Shown here: in pieces, positions 45,511-55,790 of the stretch
Layout of the letters: every line of letters begins with the position of its first letter
How positions within the stretch are numbered: position 1 is the stretch's first letter
Source of the DNA: Castor canadensis
Taxonomy: Eukaryota; Chordata; Mammalia; Rodentia; Castoridae
Assembly (NCBI RefSeq): GCF_047511655.1
Contig: NC_133391.1
Location: forward strand, 120,536,384-120,600,383
Reading direction: 5' to 3'
Length of the DNA stretch: 64,000 bases
Position numbers and translations under genes: made by a program
Notes under the pieces: model-generated
The model's database searches: none
What the model saw: the letters and a program-made list of their open reading frames with translations, nothing else
What the model was told of the DNA's origin: nothing

Positions 45511-45526
45511 AAATTATTATTGTTCT

Positions 45527-45738
45527 TTGGTGTTCTGAGAGAGGGTATTGCTATGTAGCCCAGACTGGCCTTGTCCTTGAGGACTTCCTGAATTAGCTTC
45601 CCAAGTGTGAGGATTACATGCATGCACCGCAATGCAGGTGCTTTTCCCCTCACTCCTGCCACATGCTGGGGATTGCACTCAGGCCTTGAGCATGCTAGGC
45701 AAGTGTTCTACCACTGAGCTATATCCACAGACCCCTTT
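45527..45738 (-). repeat. B1 and ID SINEs, antisense
   Basis: B1 45527-45625 (GCTATGTAGCCCAGACTGGC), ID 45655-45736 (CTGGGGATTGCACTCAGGCC, TGTTCTACCACTGAGCTATA). Confidence 0.82.
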
Positions 45739-45881
45739 GTCCATTCTTGACTGCTTATTCTCCCAAATGAAACTTATAATCAATTTTTCTAACTCCAGAA
45801 AAAAAAGTCTGAAAATTTATAAATTTAACCTAGGGAAAATTAACATGTTTATGGTATCAGCATCCTCAAGATACTGAATCT

Positions 45882-46077
45882 ACCAAGAGTCAGTGGCTCA
45901 CGCCTGTAATCCTAGCTACTCAGGAGGCAGAGATCTGGAAGATCAAGGTTCAAAACCAGCCCAGGCAAATAGTTTACGAGACCCTATCTCAAAAAACCAT
46001 TCACAAAAATAGGACTGTTGGCGTGGCTCAAGGTGAAGGCCCTAAGTTCAAGCCCCAGTACTGCAAAAAAAATAAAC
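45882..46077 (+). repeat. Composite SINE with 13-bp duplications
   Basis: AGTGGCTCACGCCTGTAATC ... GGCGTGGCTCAAGGTGAAGG. AGATACTGAATCT at 45869-45881 and 46078-46090 are its target repeats. Confidence 0.95.
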
Positions 46078-46107
46078 AGATACTGAATCTGAATCTTCCT
46101 ATTCAAC

Positions 46108-46405
46108 ATATGGCCGGGTCTGTGGTGCACACCTGTAATCCCAAATGCTTGGGAGTGAGGCAGGAGACAATTCAAGGCTAGCTGTACAACTGAGCAATAC
46201 CCTGTCTTCAAAATAAAATAAAATAGGGCTGGTGGAGTGGCTCAGTGGTACAGTGCCTGCCTAGAAAGCACGAGGCCATGAGTTCAAACCCAGTACTGCC
46301 AAACAAAATAAAATAAAATAAAAAGACTAAGGATGTTAGTTCAGTGGTAGAGTGCTTGCCTAGGATGTACAAGGTCTTGGAATAAATACCCAGTACAAAA
46401 AAAAA
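46108..46405 (+). repeat. B1, ID and ID SINEs in series
   Basis: B1 46108-46225 with (AAAAT)n tail, ID 46226-46322 with the same (AAAAT)n tail, ID 46325-46403 of the GTTAGTTCAGTGGTAGAGTG subtype. Confidence 0.9.
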
Positions 46406-46559
46406 GAAAAATGATAAATATATTTATTTGTTCATACTGTCTTTTGTGATTGTTTCAGGAAATAGTTCATCCTTATGTTTTATAAACTTAAGTTTATGCC
46501 TGGATTTATTTATGTATTTTAAAATTATACATGATGCTTTAGTTTTAATCCAGAAAGTT

Positions 46560-46882
46560 CCCCAAAGGCCAAAATGTTAAAGGGTTGGCTATAAGGAGGT
46601 GGTAGAACCTTTAAGAGGTTGGGCCTAGTGGGAGGTCTTTAGGTCACTGGGGCCATGCCCTTGAAGGGGACTATAAGACCCTGGCTCCTTCCTCTTCCTC
46701 TCTTTGGCAATCTGGCTATGAGGTGAATAGTATTCCTCTGCCAGGTGCTTTCTTCCATGCTTTGCAGACAGTTCCAATTGATCACAGACTGAAACCACTA
46801 AAAGTGTGAACAAACGTAAATCTATTCTAAGTTGATTATGTCAGGTATTTGTTATAGTGACAGATATCTGACTAACACACAT
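46560..46882 (+). mobile_element. MaLR-type LTR remnant
   Basis: GGAGGTGGTAGAACCTTTAA, GAGGTTGGGCCTAGTGGGAG, GTCTTTAGGTCACTGGGGCC, AGTTGATTATGTCAGGTATT and the 3' end CTGACTAACACA. Ancient ERVL/MaLR LTR, fossil. Confidence 0.6.
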
Positions 46883-46969
46883 GGGGTTTTCTCTTCCATC
46901 GTATCATGTGACTGTTGTTTTGGTTTGGGGATATTTTAAATAAATCTATTAACTTTTTTTTTTCAATCA

Positions 46970-47178
46970 ACAGTTTTATACATGTCTTTTTGTGGCTGCA
47001 TGCACTTTCTTAGGCAATAAATCTGTAAGTAGAATTGCTGGGCTGAGAGAGGCATATATTTAACTATTAGAGACAACAGTATTCCAAAGTTGCTGTAGCT
47101 TTTTACACTACCACCAGCACTGTATGAGTGTTTCAAGTGCTTCCTATTCATCAATTGAAACTGTGAGTTTTTAAAATT
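46970..47178 (-). mobile_element. Old L1 fragment
   Basis: Antisense pattern AATCTGTAAGTAGAATTGCT, GGGCTGAGAGAGGCATATAT and TACACTACCACCAGCACTGT. About 200 bp of ancient ORF2 3' sequence. Confidence 0.65.
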
Positions 47179-47182
47179 TTAG

Positions 47183-47258
47183 TCAAGGCTGTGTGTAGCT
47201 CAGAAGTAGAGTGCATGCATGAGGTCCTGGGTTCAATCTCCAGCAAGTGAAAATACAT
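47183..47258 (+). repeat. ID-type SINE
   Basis: GCTGTGTGTAGCTCAGAAGT, GAGGTCCTGGGTTCAATCTC. Confidence 0.85.
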
Positions 47259-47744
47259 CTGACCTTTGTCAGATGTTCTCTCTGTCCTTACAGAATCTTT
47301 AATTAGGTAGTACTCAGTAACTACTCACTGAATAAATAAGTGAGGACCATTCTCTGCAGTAGGACCAAAGACTGGATTCTAGGATTATCATTCAGATAAC
47401 TTTAGGAACTTCAGGGAAAGGGCTTTTAAGAGATATGCTAGTGAACAGGGAAATGCACTCGTCATATCCAAAGTAGAAGCTAATCATTAAATAAGGAAAA
47501 AAGACTATATAAATCAATTCCAAAAGGTTGTGTCCATTTATGGACATTAATTTTGCCTCTCCTATTTATGCTTAGAGACCACAGCTATTAACGAAGCAGT
47601 TAATAGTTAGAAGGTAGGTTAGTATTACTCCAGCTGCCTCTCTGGAAACTAGCTTGGGAAACCAACAGTAAACATACACTAGGAATAAAGTTAAGTAGTA
47701 TGGAATTTTGTCTGTTCTTCCTATTCGGCCAGTGGCCAGATGCT
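47259..47744. other. Unassigned intron stretch before the CpG island
   Basis: Single-copy looking, AT-rich; no exon signal with known homology. Confidence 0.45.
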
Positions 47745-48470
47745 TACAGAGGTTGGGTCGAATCGGCCGCGGGGAAGAACGCTGCCCAAGGGGCAGGTTC
47801 TTTGGCCATTACCAAGACCTTGAAGGGACACCAGGTCAGCTCAAGATTCGCTTCCTTCCACGCCCCGCTGCCGCCTTGCTCCCGATTGGCTGCTCGGAGA
47901 CATCACAGACAATACTAGACGGCGATTGGCTAGGCTGGGGGAGCCGAGCCCGCAGATTCCATGGGCTCCCGAGTCCTGGCGGAGGAGTCCAGGGACCACG
48001 GCCGGCAGTACCTACCTCGTGCGACTCCGCACGGCCACTACTGGGCTGGGACCTCAGCTCCAGCCCTTGGCTTATGCTCCATCGCAACGAGCTCAAAGTC
48101 CTGTCCTCATACACGCACCCTGCTCACCCTGTTCGGGGCCGCGGCCATGCGCATCCTCTGCCAGCGCCTTTCCTCCCCTGTGCGTCGCTACATCCGCACC
48201 ATCCCTACCGCCCAAGGTGCGCAAAAACGTCCGAGTCCCTTTACCTGGACGACCCTGCTGGCAGACGCCATCTTGCTGCCCATCATGACCCCCGAGAAGG
48301 GGCAGCTTCCGGGGCGCAAGAGAGCAGCAGTGCTATCGGCGGCGGGCTGTGAGGGGCGGAGTCCTCCTGTGACGTCACGAGGGCGGGGCGAGGGCGGCAT
48401 CCGCAGCGGCTGGCCCCTCCCCCTGCTCCTGGCCCCTCCCCGCCCCTGCTCCTGCATAAGCGCTTTTCCT
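47745..48470 (-). promoter_or_regulatory. MRPS36: MRPS36 CpG island promoter
   Basis: CpG-dense segment around exon 1. A perfect palindromic CRE (TGACGTCA, 48370-48377) lies about 85 bp upstream of the start codon. It is next to GC-box-like runs (48350-48358, 48380-48396). Inverted CCAAT motifs (ATTGG) lie at about 47884 and 47928, inside intron 1. Long open frames on both strands here are composition shadows of the island. Confidence 0.75.
48245..48286 (-). CDS. MRPS36: MRPS36 exon 1 coding part (residues 1-14)
   Basis: Encodes MMGSKMASASRVVQ, then donor CAG|gtaaag. The first of three possible starts (Met1, Met2, Met6) is chosen to match the human protein. The N-terminus is basic and Ser/Ala-rich, as expected for a mitochondrial protein. 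The exon sits inside the CpG island. Confidence 0.95.
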
Positions 48471-48599
48471 ATTGCTTCTCTTCGGCCCAGGGCTTTGGGT
48501 TAATTGGTGCACAGGCCTGTTACTTAGCTAGCCCATCTTCCCAGAGAGCCAGTGTCTAATTTTAGTCTATTTCAAATTTTAACTGAGGCTACATAAGTA

Positions 48600-49165
48600 A
48601 TACAAGCTCTGTGGCTTCCTAAGATGAACAGCTTTGTTAAAAGTTGGGGGTTGGCAGCAAGCACAGAAAGAACCCTAAATTCTGGTTGATTAAAGACCGC
48701 ACTCTTGCCGATTGGCACTATTTGGTTTCAATTTGTTTTCTCTAATTCGTTATTCCTGATAATGAACTACTGCCTCTCAAGTTTGAGAGAACGCAAAAAT
48801 TCAGGGTGTTTTTGTTTTCATGGTATAGAGATTTTGAGGCATTCTAGGAGTAGGGAAGATTTGAGACTCATATGCAGGTTACCCAGATATGGCCGGACCA
48901 CTGGCATGTGGCCCTTCCCACTCACTGATTACTGAATGGAATTCACCTGGGTCCTTCCTTCCCGTAGAGTAGCCTAAGTTTTAAAAGTACCTAACAAGAG
49001 AAGCAGACTCCACCTGCGCCCCACCATGCTTCCCTTTGTATTTTCCTTCCCTAACATTTAATAAACTCCCTTTACACTCACGTGTCCTGCCATGGATTCT
49101 TCCTGGTGGGACAAAGATTTTGGAAGTCTTCTGATCAGACTTGCACCTGTGCTGTTAACAGTTTG
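48600..49165 (+). mobile_element. LTR-like remnant (possible ERV1)
   Basis: AATAAA in CATTTAATAAACTCCCTTTA, followed by TGGTGGGACAAAGATTTTGG and an end near GCTGTTAACA. The right part is more convincing than the left. Lies just upstream of the MRPS36 island. Confidence 0.45.
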
Positions 49166-49345
49166 AATTCAGGGCCTTGCATTTAGCAAATGCTCTACCA
49201 CTTGAGCCACACTGCTTCAGCCCTTTTTGCTTTGATTTACTTTTCAAGTAGGGTCTCAAGCTTTTTACCCCTCTTGGGTGGGCCTAGGATCTTGATCCCC
49301 AAGTACCTGGGATTACAGATATGCATTACCACATCAAGCCTAAAG
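49160..49345 (-). repeat. Composite SINE
   Basis: TTGAATTCAGGGCCTTGCAT, CTACCACTTGAGCCACACTG, GTACCTGGGATTACAGATAT; antisense. Confidence 0.85.
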
Positions 49346-49427
49346 TTAAATTTTTGAAACATAAGTTAGCCATATCATTCCCCCAAAGTTATATTAAATT
49401 CAATGTTAAATAGTAATGTTTAAGGCA

Positions 49428-49613
49428 TTACTGAGTTAGGAGGATCACAAGTTTGAGGCCATCCTGGGTAACTTAGCAAGACTCAGTCTCAAAATAAAAT
49501 AAGGGCTGGGATGTAGCTCATGAAGCCCTGGGTTCAGTTCCCACTAATACACACTTTGTGTCATGCACTGATGGCTCACACCTGTAATCCTAGCTACTCA
49601 GGAGGCAGAGATG
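49428..49613 (+). repeat. B1/ID fragment and B1 5' fragment
   Basis: 49428-49550: GGAGGATCACAAGTTTGAGG, ID GGGCTGGGATGTAGCTCATG. 49558-49613: GCACTGATGGCTCACACCTG, cut at the LTR-like piece. Confidence 0.8.
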
Positions 49614-49890
49614 TTTGGGTTCATCAAGAAAATCAGACAGCCTCAAAGTAGAACCAGTGGGGGTGCCTATTTAATCTCATAAACTTCAGCCATCCTTTGG
49701 CTTAGCTCTTTCACTAAGTCCCACCCATCAGGGTGGTTTCCTATCCTTTCAATAAACTTTGGGCTTGTTTACTCTTAACTCCCGGCCTGTGACATAAATT
49801 TGCTTTAACTCTTTAACTGCTTGCCTGGTGCCTTCAATCATCGACTGCTCTAGGGCACGAACTCGGAACAACAATCCAATCCAGTATCAG
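49614..49890 (+). mobile_element. LTR-like remnant
   Basis: TTTCAATAAACTTTGGGCTT then CTCTTAACTCCCGGCCTGTG and CGACTGCTCTAGGGCACGAA, the R-U5 layout of a gammaretrovirus-like LTR. Fossil piece between a B1 fragment and the old L1. Confidence 0.45.
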
Positions 49891-50022
49891 CAGCACATAC
49901 TCTAAAATTTGGCTAAAAGCAATTATTAGGCCAAAGACATTAACATGAAGTCAACAGAAAAAGAAATTCAAATCATCATATCAGTAAGTGCAGAAAAAGC
50001 CTTCAACAAAATTCAACATCCT

Positions 50023-50132
50023 TAAGGCTGGTGGAGTAGCTCCAGTGGTAAGATCGCTGGCCTAGCAAACATGAGGCCCTGAGTTCAAACCCCAATGCTG
50101 CCCAAAAATAATAAATAAATAAATAAATAAAT
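50023..50132 (+). repeat. ID-type SINE, (TAAA)n tail
   Basis: AAGGCTGGTGGAGTAGCTCC and AATAATAAATAAATAAATAA; inserted in the old L1. Confidence 0.92.
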
Positions 50133-50177
50133 CTATATCCTTTCATGATAAAAGCTCTGAAAAAACTGAATAGAAGG

Positions 50178-50543
50178 TGTAAGGAACTGCCAAACAAAGA
50201 CCACGCCATGTGTAGAAAAAGAAAGATTTATTGGGGGCCAGGCTGCCTGGCTGACTCTCTCAGGTTCAGAGTGCAGCAGTTCGGCTAGAATGGGTAGTGG
50301 GCTTTATAGGAGGGGCCGCACTGCAGAGGAGGGACAGTGTTCCTCCCAGAGAACAGACAGGCCGCTGGCCTCTGTTTTTCTGTGATCACCAGATAGAACA
50401 GTTTGACGTGCTTAGCTAGTTGAGAAATGGGAAGTTCCTGCAGCTTTGCAAGCAGGGAAACAAGTGGTCATAAATCAGGGGGTCTGGTTTCAGTGTTAGC
50501 CTTGGGACTCTCCACCTGCCCCAAGAATGCCAGGGACCTAACA
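50178..50543 (-). mobile_element. Solo LTR with 5-bp target duplications
   Basis: A 366-bp insert in the old L1, bounded by GAAGG on both sides (50073-style repeat at 50173-50177 and 50544-50548). On the minus strand it begins TGTTAGGTCCCTGGCATTCT and ends TTCCTTACA, with AATAAATCTTTC as a poly(A) signal. TG...CA ends and a 5-bp duplication mark an LTR; no internal part remains. Confidence 0.85.
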
Positions 50544-50821
50544 GAAGGCACATCCCTCAACATTATAAATGCTATATATGACAAACCTGTAGCTAGTATC
50601 ATACATAATGGGAAAAACTGAAACCATTTCCTCTAAAATCAGGGACGAGGTTAGGGTCTTCACTCCCCCCACTCTTATTCAACATAGCATTGAAATTCCT
50701 ATCCAGAGTAATAAGACAGGAGAAAGAAATACAAAGAATTCAAATAGGGAAGGAAGAAGTCAAATTGTCCTTATGTGCAGATGATATGATCTTATACCTG
50801 AAAGACCCTAAAAATTCTACC

Positions 50822-50930
50822 AAAAGAGCTGGCAGTGTGGATCAAGTGGTAAGAGCACCTGCCTAGCAAGCGTGAAGCCCTGAGTTCAAACCTCAGCACA
50901 CACACAAAAAAAAGAAAAAAGACTATCAAA
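50822..50930 (+). repeat. ID-type SINE
   Basis: GAGCTGGCAGTGTGGATCAA, CACCTGCCTAGCAAGCGTGA. CAAAAGA flanks resemble a target duplication. Confidence 0.92.
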
Positions 50931-51385
50931 AGACCTTAGAGCTCATAAACACATTCAGCAAAGTAGCAGGATACAAAATCAATGCACAAAAGTCAGCAGC
51001 ATTAAAAAAAATAAAGTAGATTACCCTAATACCAAAACAAGATAAAGGTGCTTCCAAAGAGCCCAAGAAAGTTATAGCCAATATCCCTAATGAATACAGA
51101 TGCAAAAATCCTCAATAAAATACTTGCTTACAGAATCCAACGACATACTAAAAAGATCACACACTGTAATCAAGTAGGTTCCATCCCAGGGATGCAAAGA
51201 TGGTACAACATATTCAAATCAATAAATATAATACAACACATAAACAAAAAAAATAAATAAATAAATAAATAAAGTATAGTAGACCCACACACACAAAAAA
51301 AGTCAGTGGCATTTCTATACACAATGAACAGTCTGAGAAAGAAATAAAACAATATCATTCACAATAGCTTCAAAAAATTACAATA

Positions 51386-51575
51386 CAAGCTGGGCGCTGG
51401 TGGCTCATGCCTGTAATCCTAGCCTCTCAGCAGCAATCAGGAGGATGGAGGTTTGAAGCCAGCCTAGGCAAATAGTTCATAAGATCCTGTCTCAAAACTA
51501 TCTGACACAAAAGAGGGCTGGATGAATGGTTTAAGTGGTAGAGCACCTGCCTAGCAAGTGTTAAAAAAAAAAGAT
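51386..51575 (+). repeat. Composite SINE
   Basis: CAAGCTGGGCGCTGGTGGCT ... AGCACCTGCCTAGCAAGTGT, lacking the final GAGTTCAAACC box. Confidence 0.9.
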
Positions 51576-52777
51576 GGAAGGACATTGCATGTCCATGGAT
51601 GAGCAGAATCAATATTGTGAAAATGGCTATACTACCAAAAGCAATCTATATGTTTTCTGCGATCTTTATCAAAATTCCAATGACATTCTTCACCAAGATA
51701 GAAAAGTCAATCCTAATATGGAAGCACAAAAGACCTCGAATAGCCAAAGCAATCCTGAGCCAAAAGAGCAATGCTGGAGATAACACAGTACCTAACTTCA
51801 AACTATACTACAGAGCCATAGTAATAAAAACAGCATGGTACTGGCTACAGCCATCTGATTTTCGACAAAGGAGCCCAAAATATGCATTGGAGAAAAGACA
51901 GCCTCTTCAACAAATGATGCTGGGAAAACTGTATATCCACCTGCAGAAGACTGAACCTAGATCCCAGTCTCTCACTTTGTACTAATACCAATTCAAAGAT
52001 CTTAAGGTAAGATCTGAAACAGTGAAATTGATTCAGGAAAAAATAGGGAACACACTGGACCACATAGACATAGGTATTAACTTTATGACTAGAACTCCAA
52101 TACCTCAGAGTTAAGAGAAAGGATGGTCAAATGGGACTGCATGAAACTAAAAAAGCTTCTGCACAGCAAAGGAAACAGTCACTTGGCTAAAGAGCCCACA
52201 GAATGGGAGAAAAATCTTTGCCAGCTATACATTTGACAAGAGATTAATAACCAGAATATACAGGGAGCTCAAAAAACCAAACCCAGAAAGAATCAATAAT
52301 CCACTGAATAAGTGGACAAATTCTCAAAAGAGAATTCTGAACGGACAATTTGTACAAAAGAAGTACAAATGGCCAATAAATATGTGAACAAATGCTCACC
52401 ATCCATGGCCACAAAGGAAATGCAAATCAAAATGACATTGAGATTCCACCTCACTCCAGTCAAAATGGCCATCATCAATAACACAACAACAAATGCTGGT
52501 AGGGGAAGGGGGAAAAGGAACCCTTCTACAATGTTGGTGGGAATGTAAATTAGCGCAACTGCTATGGAAAGCAGTATGGCGGTTCCTCAAAAAACTCAAA
52601 ATAGACCCACCATACAATCCAGTGGTACCACTCCTAGGCATATACCCACAGGAATGTGTTTCAGAATATAATAGAGTCACTTGCACACCCATGTTTATTG
52701 CAGTGTTATTCACAATAACCAAGCTTTGGAAACAGTTTAGATACCCCACAAATGATGAATGGATTAAGAAAATGTGG

Positions 52778-53009
52778 TAGCTGGGCACTGGGGACTCACA
52801 CCTGTAATCCTAGCTACTTGAGAGGCAGAGCTCAGGAGGATCGAGGTTTGAAGCCAGACTGAGCAAGTAGTTTGAAGACCTTATCTTGCAAATACCCAAC
52901 ACAAAACAGGGCTAGCGGAGTGGTTCAAGTGGTAGAGCGCCTGCCTAGCAAGCGTGAGGTCTTGAGTGCAAACCTCAGCACCACCAGGAAAAAATGAAAA
53001 AGGTGCAAA

Positions 53010-53041
<32 letters not shown>
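52778..53041 (+). repeat. Composite SINE with (TA)n
   Basis: TAGCTGGGCACTGGGGACTC, GGGCTAGCGGAGTGGTTCAA, then (TA)14 at 53012-53040. Confidence 0.93.
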
Positions 53042-53043
<2 letters not shown>

Positions 53044-53365
53044 ATTGCTTTTGCATAAGAAAGGAGTATACATAATAATGTATTTGTAGCCACGTAAGAA
53101 CCAAGATACTCAAGTGTGATAGAAACACCAAACAGGTCAGCCTGGACTGAAGTTAGTATTACAACCAGGATATTGGCATTGAGAGAGTCAAGATACAGAA
53201 TAACTACTACACACCACAGGACCCTTCCTCTTACACCCACCTCTCTCCTACCCACATCCTTCCTTATCCCTGGCAATCACTAACTTGCTCTCCATTTTTA
53301 TAATTTTATTATTTCAAGGATACTATATTATAAATGGAATGATACTATATGTAACCTTTGGATTG

Positions 53366-53518
53366 TTGGGGGCTTTTTTTGAGACAGGTCTCGCTATGTA
53401 GCTCAAGTTGGCCTTGAACTCACTATGTAGCCCAGGCTGCCCTTCAATGCTCAATCCCCCACCTGTACCTCCCAAGTGATACTATTATGGGCATGCCTCA
53501 CCATGCCTGATTGGATTG
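53366..53518 (-). repeat. B1-type SINE with internal duplication
   Basis: GAGACAGGTCTCGCTATGTA; the block CTATGTAGC(T/C)CA occurs twice (about 53393 and 53423), a partial tandem duplication. Confidence 0.82.
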
Positions 53519-53809
53519 ATTTATTTCACACAATATAATTCCATGCAAATTCATCCAGTTTGTCAATTGCTCGTTCCTTTCTTATCATTCAGTATATTCC
53601 ATGATATAGATATAGATAACATTATAATTATTTATTCAAAGAAAGACATCTGTGTTGTTTCCAGTTTGGACTATTACAAATAAAACTGCCATTAATATTG
53701 ACATACAGGTATAAATATGAGTATTTATTTCTTTGAGTAAATGACTAGGAGTACAATTCCAGGGACATATGGTAATTGCATGTTTAGTTTTCTTAAGAAC
53801 TGTTTTTCA

Positions 53810-53898
53810 AGCTGGGGATTTAGATCAGTGCTTGCCTAGCATGTATGAAACCCTGCATTCGATCTCCAGCAGCACAAAAACAAGCAACAAAAAACCTG
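53810..53898 (+). repeat. ID-type SINE
   Basis: AGCTGGGGATTTAGATCAGT, GCTTGCCTAGCATGTATGAA. Confidence 0.85.
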
Positions 53899-54149
53899 TT
53901 TGCCAGAGTGGCCGTACCACTTTACATTCTGCTATATTTAGGTCTTTTTTTTAAGCTACATTTACTTATTTTATTTACTCCTAGCACTCTTAGCTTCACC
54001 AACTTTAGTTTCAAAAACAGGTCAGACTTCTGGAAAAACAAGTCTTTCTCAAGCTGTAACCCTTTTTCTGAGACAGAATTTATCAAATAACATGGTTCCA
54101 TGCTTCTACCCTAGAATTCTAAACTGGTCACAAAATCTTGTTTTCTAGA

Positions 54150-54248
54150 CCTTTTTTTTTTTTTTTTTTGGTGGTACCGGGGCTTGAACTCAGAGCCTCA
54201 GGCTTGCTAGGCAGGCACTTACTGCTTGAGCCACTCTTCTAGTCCCAG
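54150..54248 (-). repeat. ID-type SINE
   Basis: TTTTGGTGGTACCGGGGCTT, CTTGCTAGGCAGGCACTTAC; antisense. Confidence 0.92.
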
Positions 54249-54838
54249 AATCCTCTTTTCTTAGATCTTGATTGGAACCAAACAATCTAGACACATATAA
54301 TGTAATCGAAATAGCATATACAATTTTTTCCTTCTCTTGCTGAATACATTCCCCAACTTTTCCCACAAAGAGATTACTAAGAGATGCTTGAGTATTATCC
54401 TTTTCAAAAAACCTTGGTTCAGAATAAATAATTCCTTATCAAAGGAACAATTAATAACTATTGAGCTAACATCTCAGCCATCAACAAATTAAACTTTTTT
54501 TAATATCTTATGCTTCCTTATTGGCAAAAAACAAACTCTATCTTTAAAACTCCTTCTGCTTTCTATTTTGACTTGCAGAGGAAGGAGGGACTAGGGAGGA
54601 GAGATGGCTTGTTTTGTGGTAGGGGATTCTGAAAAGGGTGATATTTATTTCTGAAGTCATTAAGTGGAAAAACAGCAAATGCTCTTACTTGTTGAGATAA
54701 TGAAAATACTTGCAGACCAAGACCAAAAAATTCTGATCCTCAAATTATAATATATTAAAATACTGTTTTCAGTACATTCAGAATTTATATTACTCTTTAA
54801 TTTTTCCCCCTGAGTTTGGATACACAGTTTTGTAGAGA
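54249..54838. other. Unassigned intergenic stretch
   Basis: No repeat or gene recognised. Confidence 0.45.
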
Positions 54839-54889
54839 TTTTTTTCTTTTATTCATTTATGCATACAATGTTTGGGTCATTTCTCCCTT
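54839..54889 (-). mobile_element. L1 3'-terminal fragment
   Basis: Fifty bases matching the 3' tail of the young L1s here (CTTTTATTCATTTATGCATA, CAATGTTTGGGTCATTTCTC). A very short, severely 5'-truncated insertion, with GTAGAGAT repeated on both sides as a likely target duplication. Confidence 0.7.
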
Positions 54890-55027
54890 GTAGAGATATT
54901 TTAAAGAGGTAATAAGTGGGAGTGAAGAGCAATGTTTATGGTGAGCAGCACCTGGGAAAATAGGTAACATCTGTCATTTTTATCTTAAGCTGCAAATAGA
55001 GTAGAGGGTGACAATCATTTTTATTTT

Positions 55028-55160
55028 AACTTTGTTTTGTGATGGGTTTTTTGAGATAGGGTCTCACAAACTATTGCTTGGGCTGGCTTTGAACTGCAGT
55101 CTTCCTGATCTCTGCCTCCTGAGAAGCTAGTATTACAGGCATGAGCCACCGATGCCTCCA
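55028..55160 (-). repeat. B1 half of composite SINE
   Basis: TTTTGAGATAGGGTCTCACA, GGGCTGGCTTTGAACTGCAG; antisense. Confidence 0.88.
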
Positions 55161-55544
55161 GAACCCCTCACCTACAAGAAATCCTCTCAGTTTAGTTTAG
55201 TTCCTGGGTTTCCCATCCTGGGTGTTCTGAAAGCAGTGGCGTATGCAGTAACTTGAAAAACCGTGGAGGGGGAGGAAGACGTGCATGCAAATAATCCTAA
55301 AGAATGAAGGTCTTTACTGGTAGAGAACTTGTTAGGAAGGTAGATCTCCATAACTCCTTACCTCCAAAGTCTGAAATGGCTGGAGGTGCACAGTCATGTT
55401 GAGAGAGAACAGATATGGGGAGAATGGATGAATTCTACCTCAGGCATAAAGATGAGAGAAAGGGAAGAAAAAGATGTAGAGCTGAAAAAGTTCTAGGAAA
55501 ATATGATGACAGTGAGTAGCTGCATGAAGGAAAAGAGCCATAAA

Positions 55545-55790
55545 ACCAGCTGGGGTAGTGTATGGCTATAATCCTAGCCACTTGGAAGGCTGAGGCAGGA
55601 GGACTGTGAGTTCAAGGTCAGACTGGACAACATAGTGAGACCTGCGCCCCCCAAAAAAAGAAAAAAAAATTTAAAAAGGAGAAAAAGAGGAAGAAAGAAA
55701 AGAAAGAAAGAAGGGATGGAGGGAGAGAGGGAGGGAAGAAGAAAGGAAGGAAGGAAGGAGAAAAGAAAGAAAGAAAAGAACCATACAATG
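55545..55790 (+). repeat. B1 SINE with GA-rich tract
   Basis: CTTGGAAGGCTGAGGCAGGA, then a purine-only-like tract (GAAA/GGAA/GAGG) 55665-55790 that produces a spurious basic open frame. Confidence 0.85.

Larger units (their letters stand above)
35375..48470 (-). other. MRPS36: MRPS36 (KGD4) gene, complete coding region
   Basis: Four coding exons give a 103-residue protein, the same length as human. First named as mitochondrial ribosomal protein S36, it is now known as KGD4, the subunit that anchors E3 (dihydrolipoamide dehydrogenase) to the E1-E2 core of the mitochondrial 2-oxoglutarate dehydrogenase complex. It follows CENPH and precedes CDK7 on the same strand. The gap from its 3' end to the CDK7 promoter is about 6 kb. 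Outer limits are estimates from the poly(A) signal and CpG island. Confidence 0.96.
49893..52777 (+). mobile_element. Old sense-strand L1 ORF2, repeatedly interrupted
   Basis: From the RT region ([33 protein letters not shown], an F-to-C change in the FADD box) to the C-terminus ([31 protein letters not shown]). Inserted into it are ID copies at 50023 and 50822, a solo LTR at 50178 and a composite SINE at 51388. The 51000-51300 stretch is RT sequence with A-rich and TAAA runs. The 3' end is cut by the SINE at 52778. Many frame breaks. Confidence 0.9.
53050..53945 (-). mobile_element. Ancient L1M 3' end, split by B1 and ID
   Basis: Antisense L1M: AGTCAAGATACAGAATAACT, CTCCTACCCACATCCTTCCT, TATCCCTGGCAATCACTAAC and CTCCATTTTTATAATTTTAT. 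After the B1 it continues with CACACAATATAATTCCATGC, TCTGTGTTGTTTCCAGTTTG and AGTACAATTCCAGGGACATA. Confidence 0.85.

Noticed and set aside
47708-48352. A 214-codon open frame on the plus strand across the MRPS36 CpG island
   Set aside because: It lies opposite the real exon 1, is rich in Pro/Arg/Ala as expected from GC-rich sequence, overlaps equally long frames on both strands, and contains no known domain.
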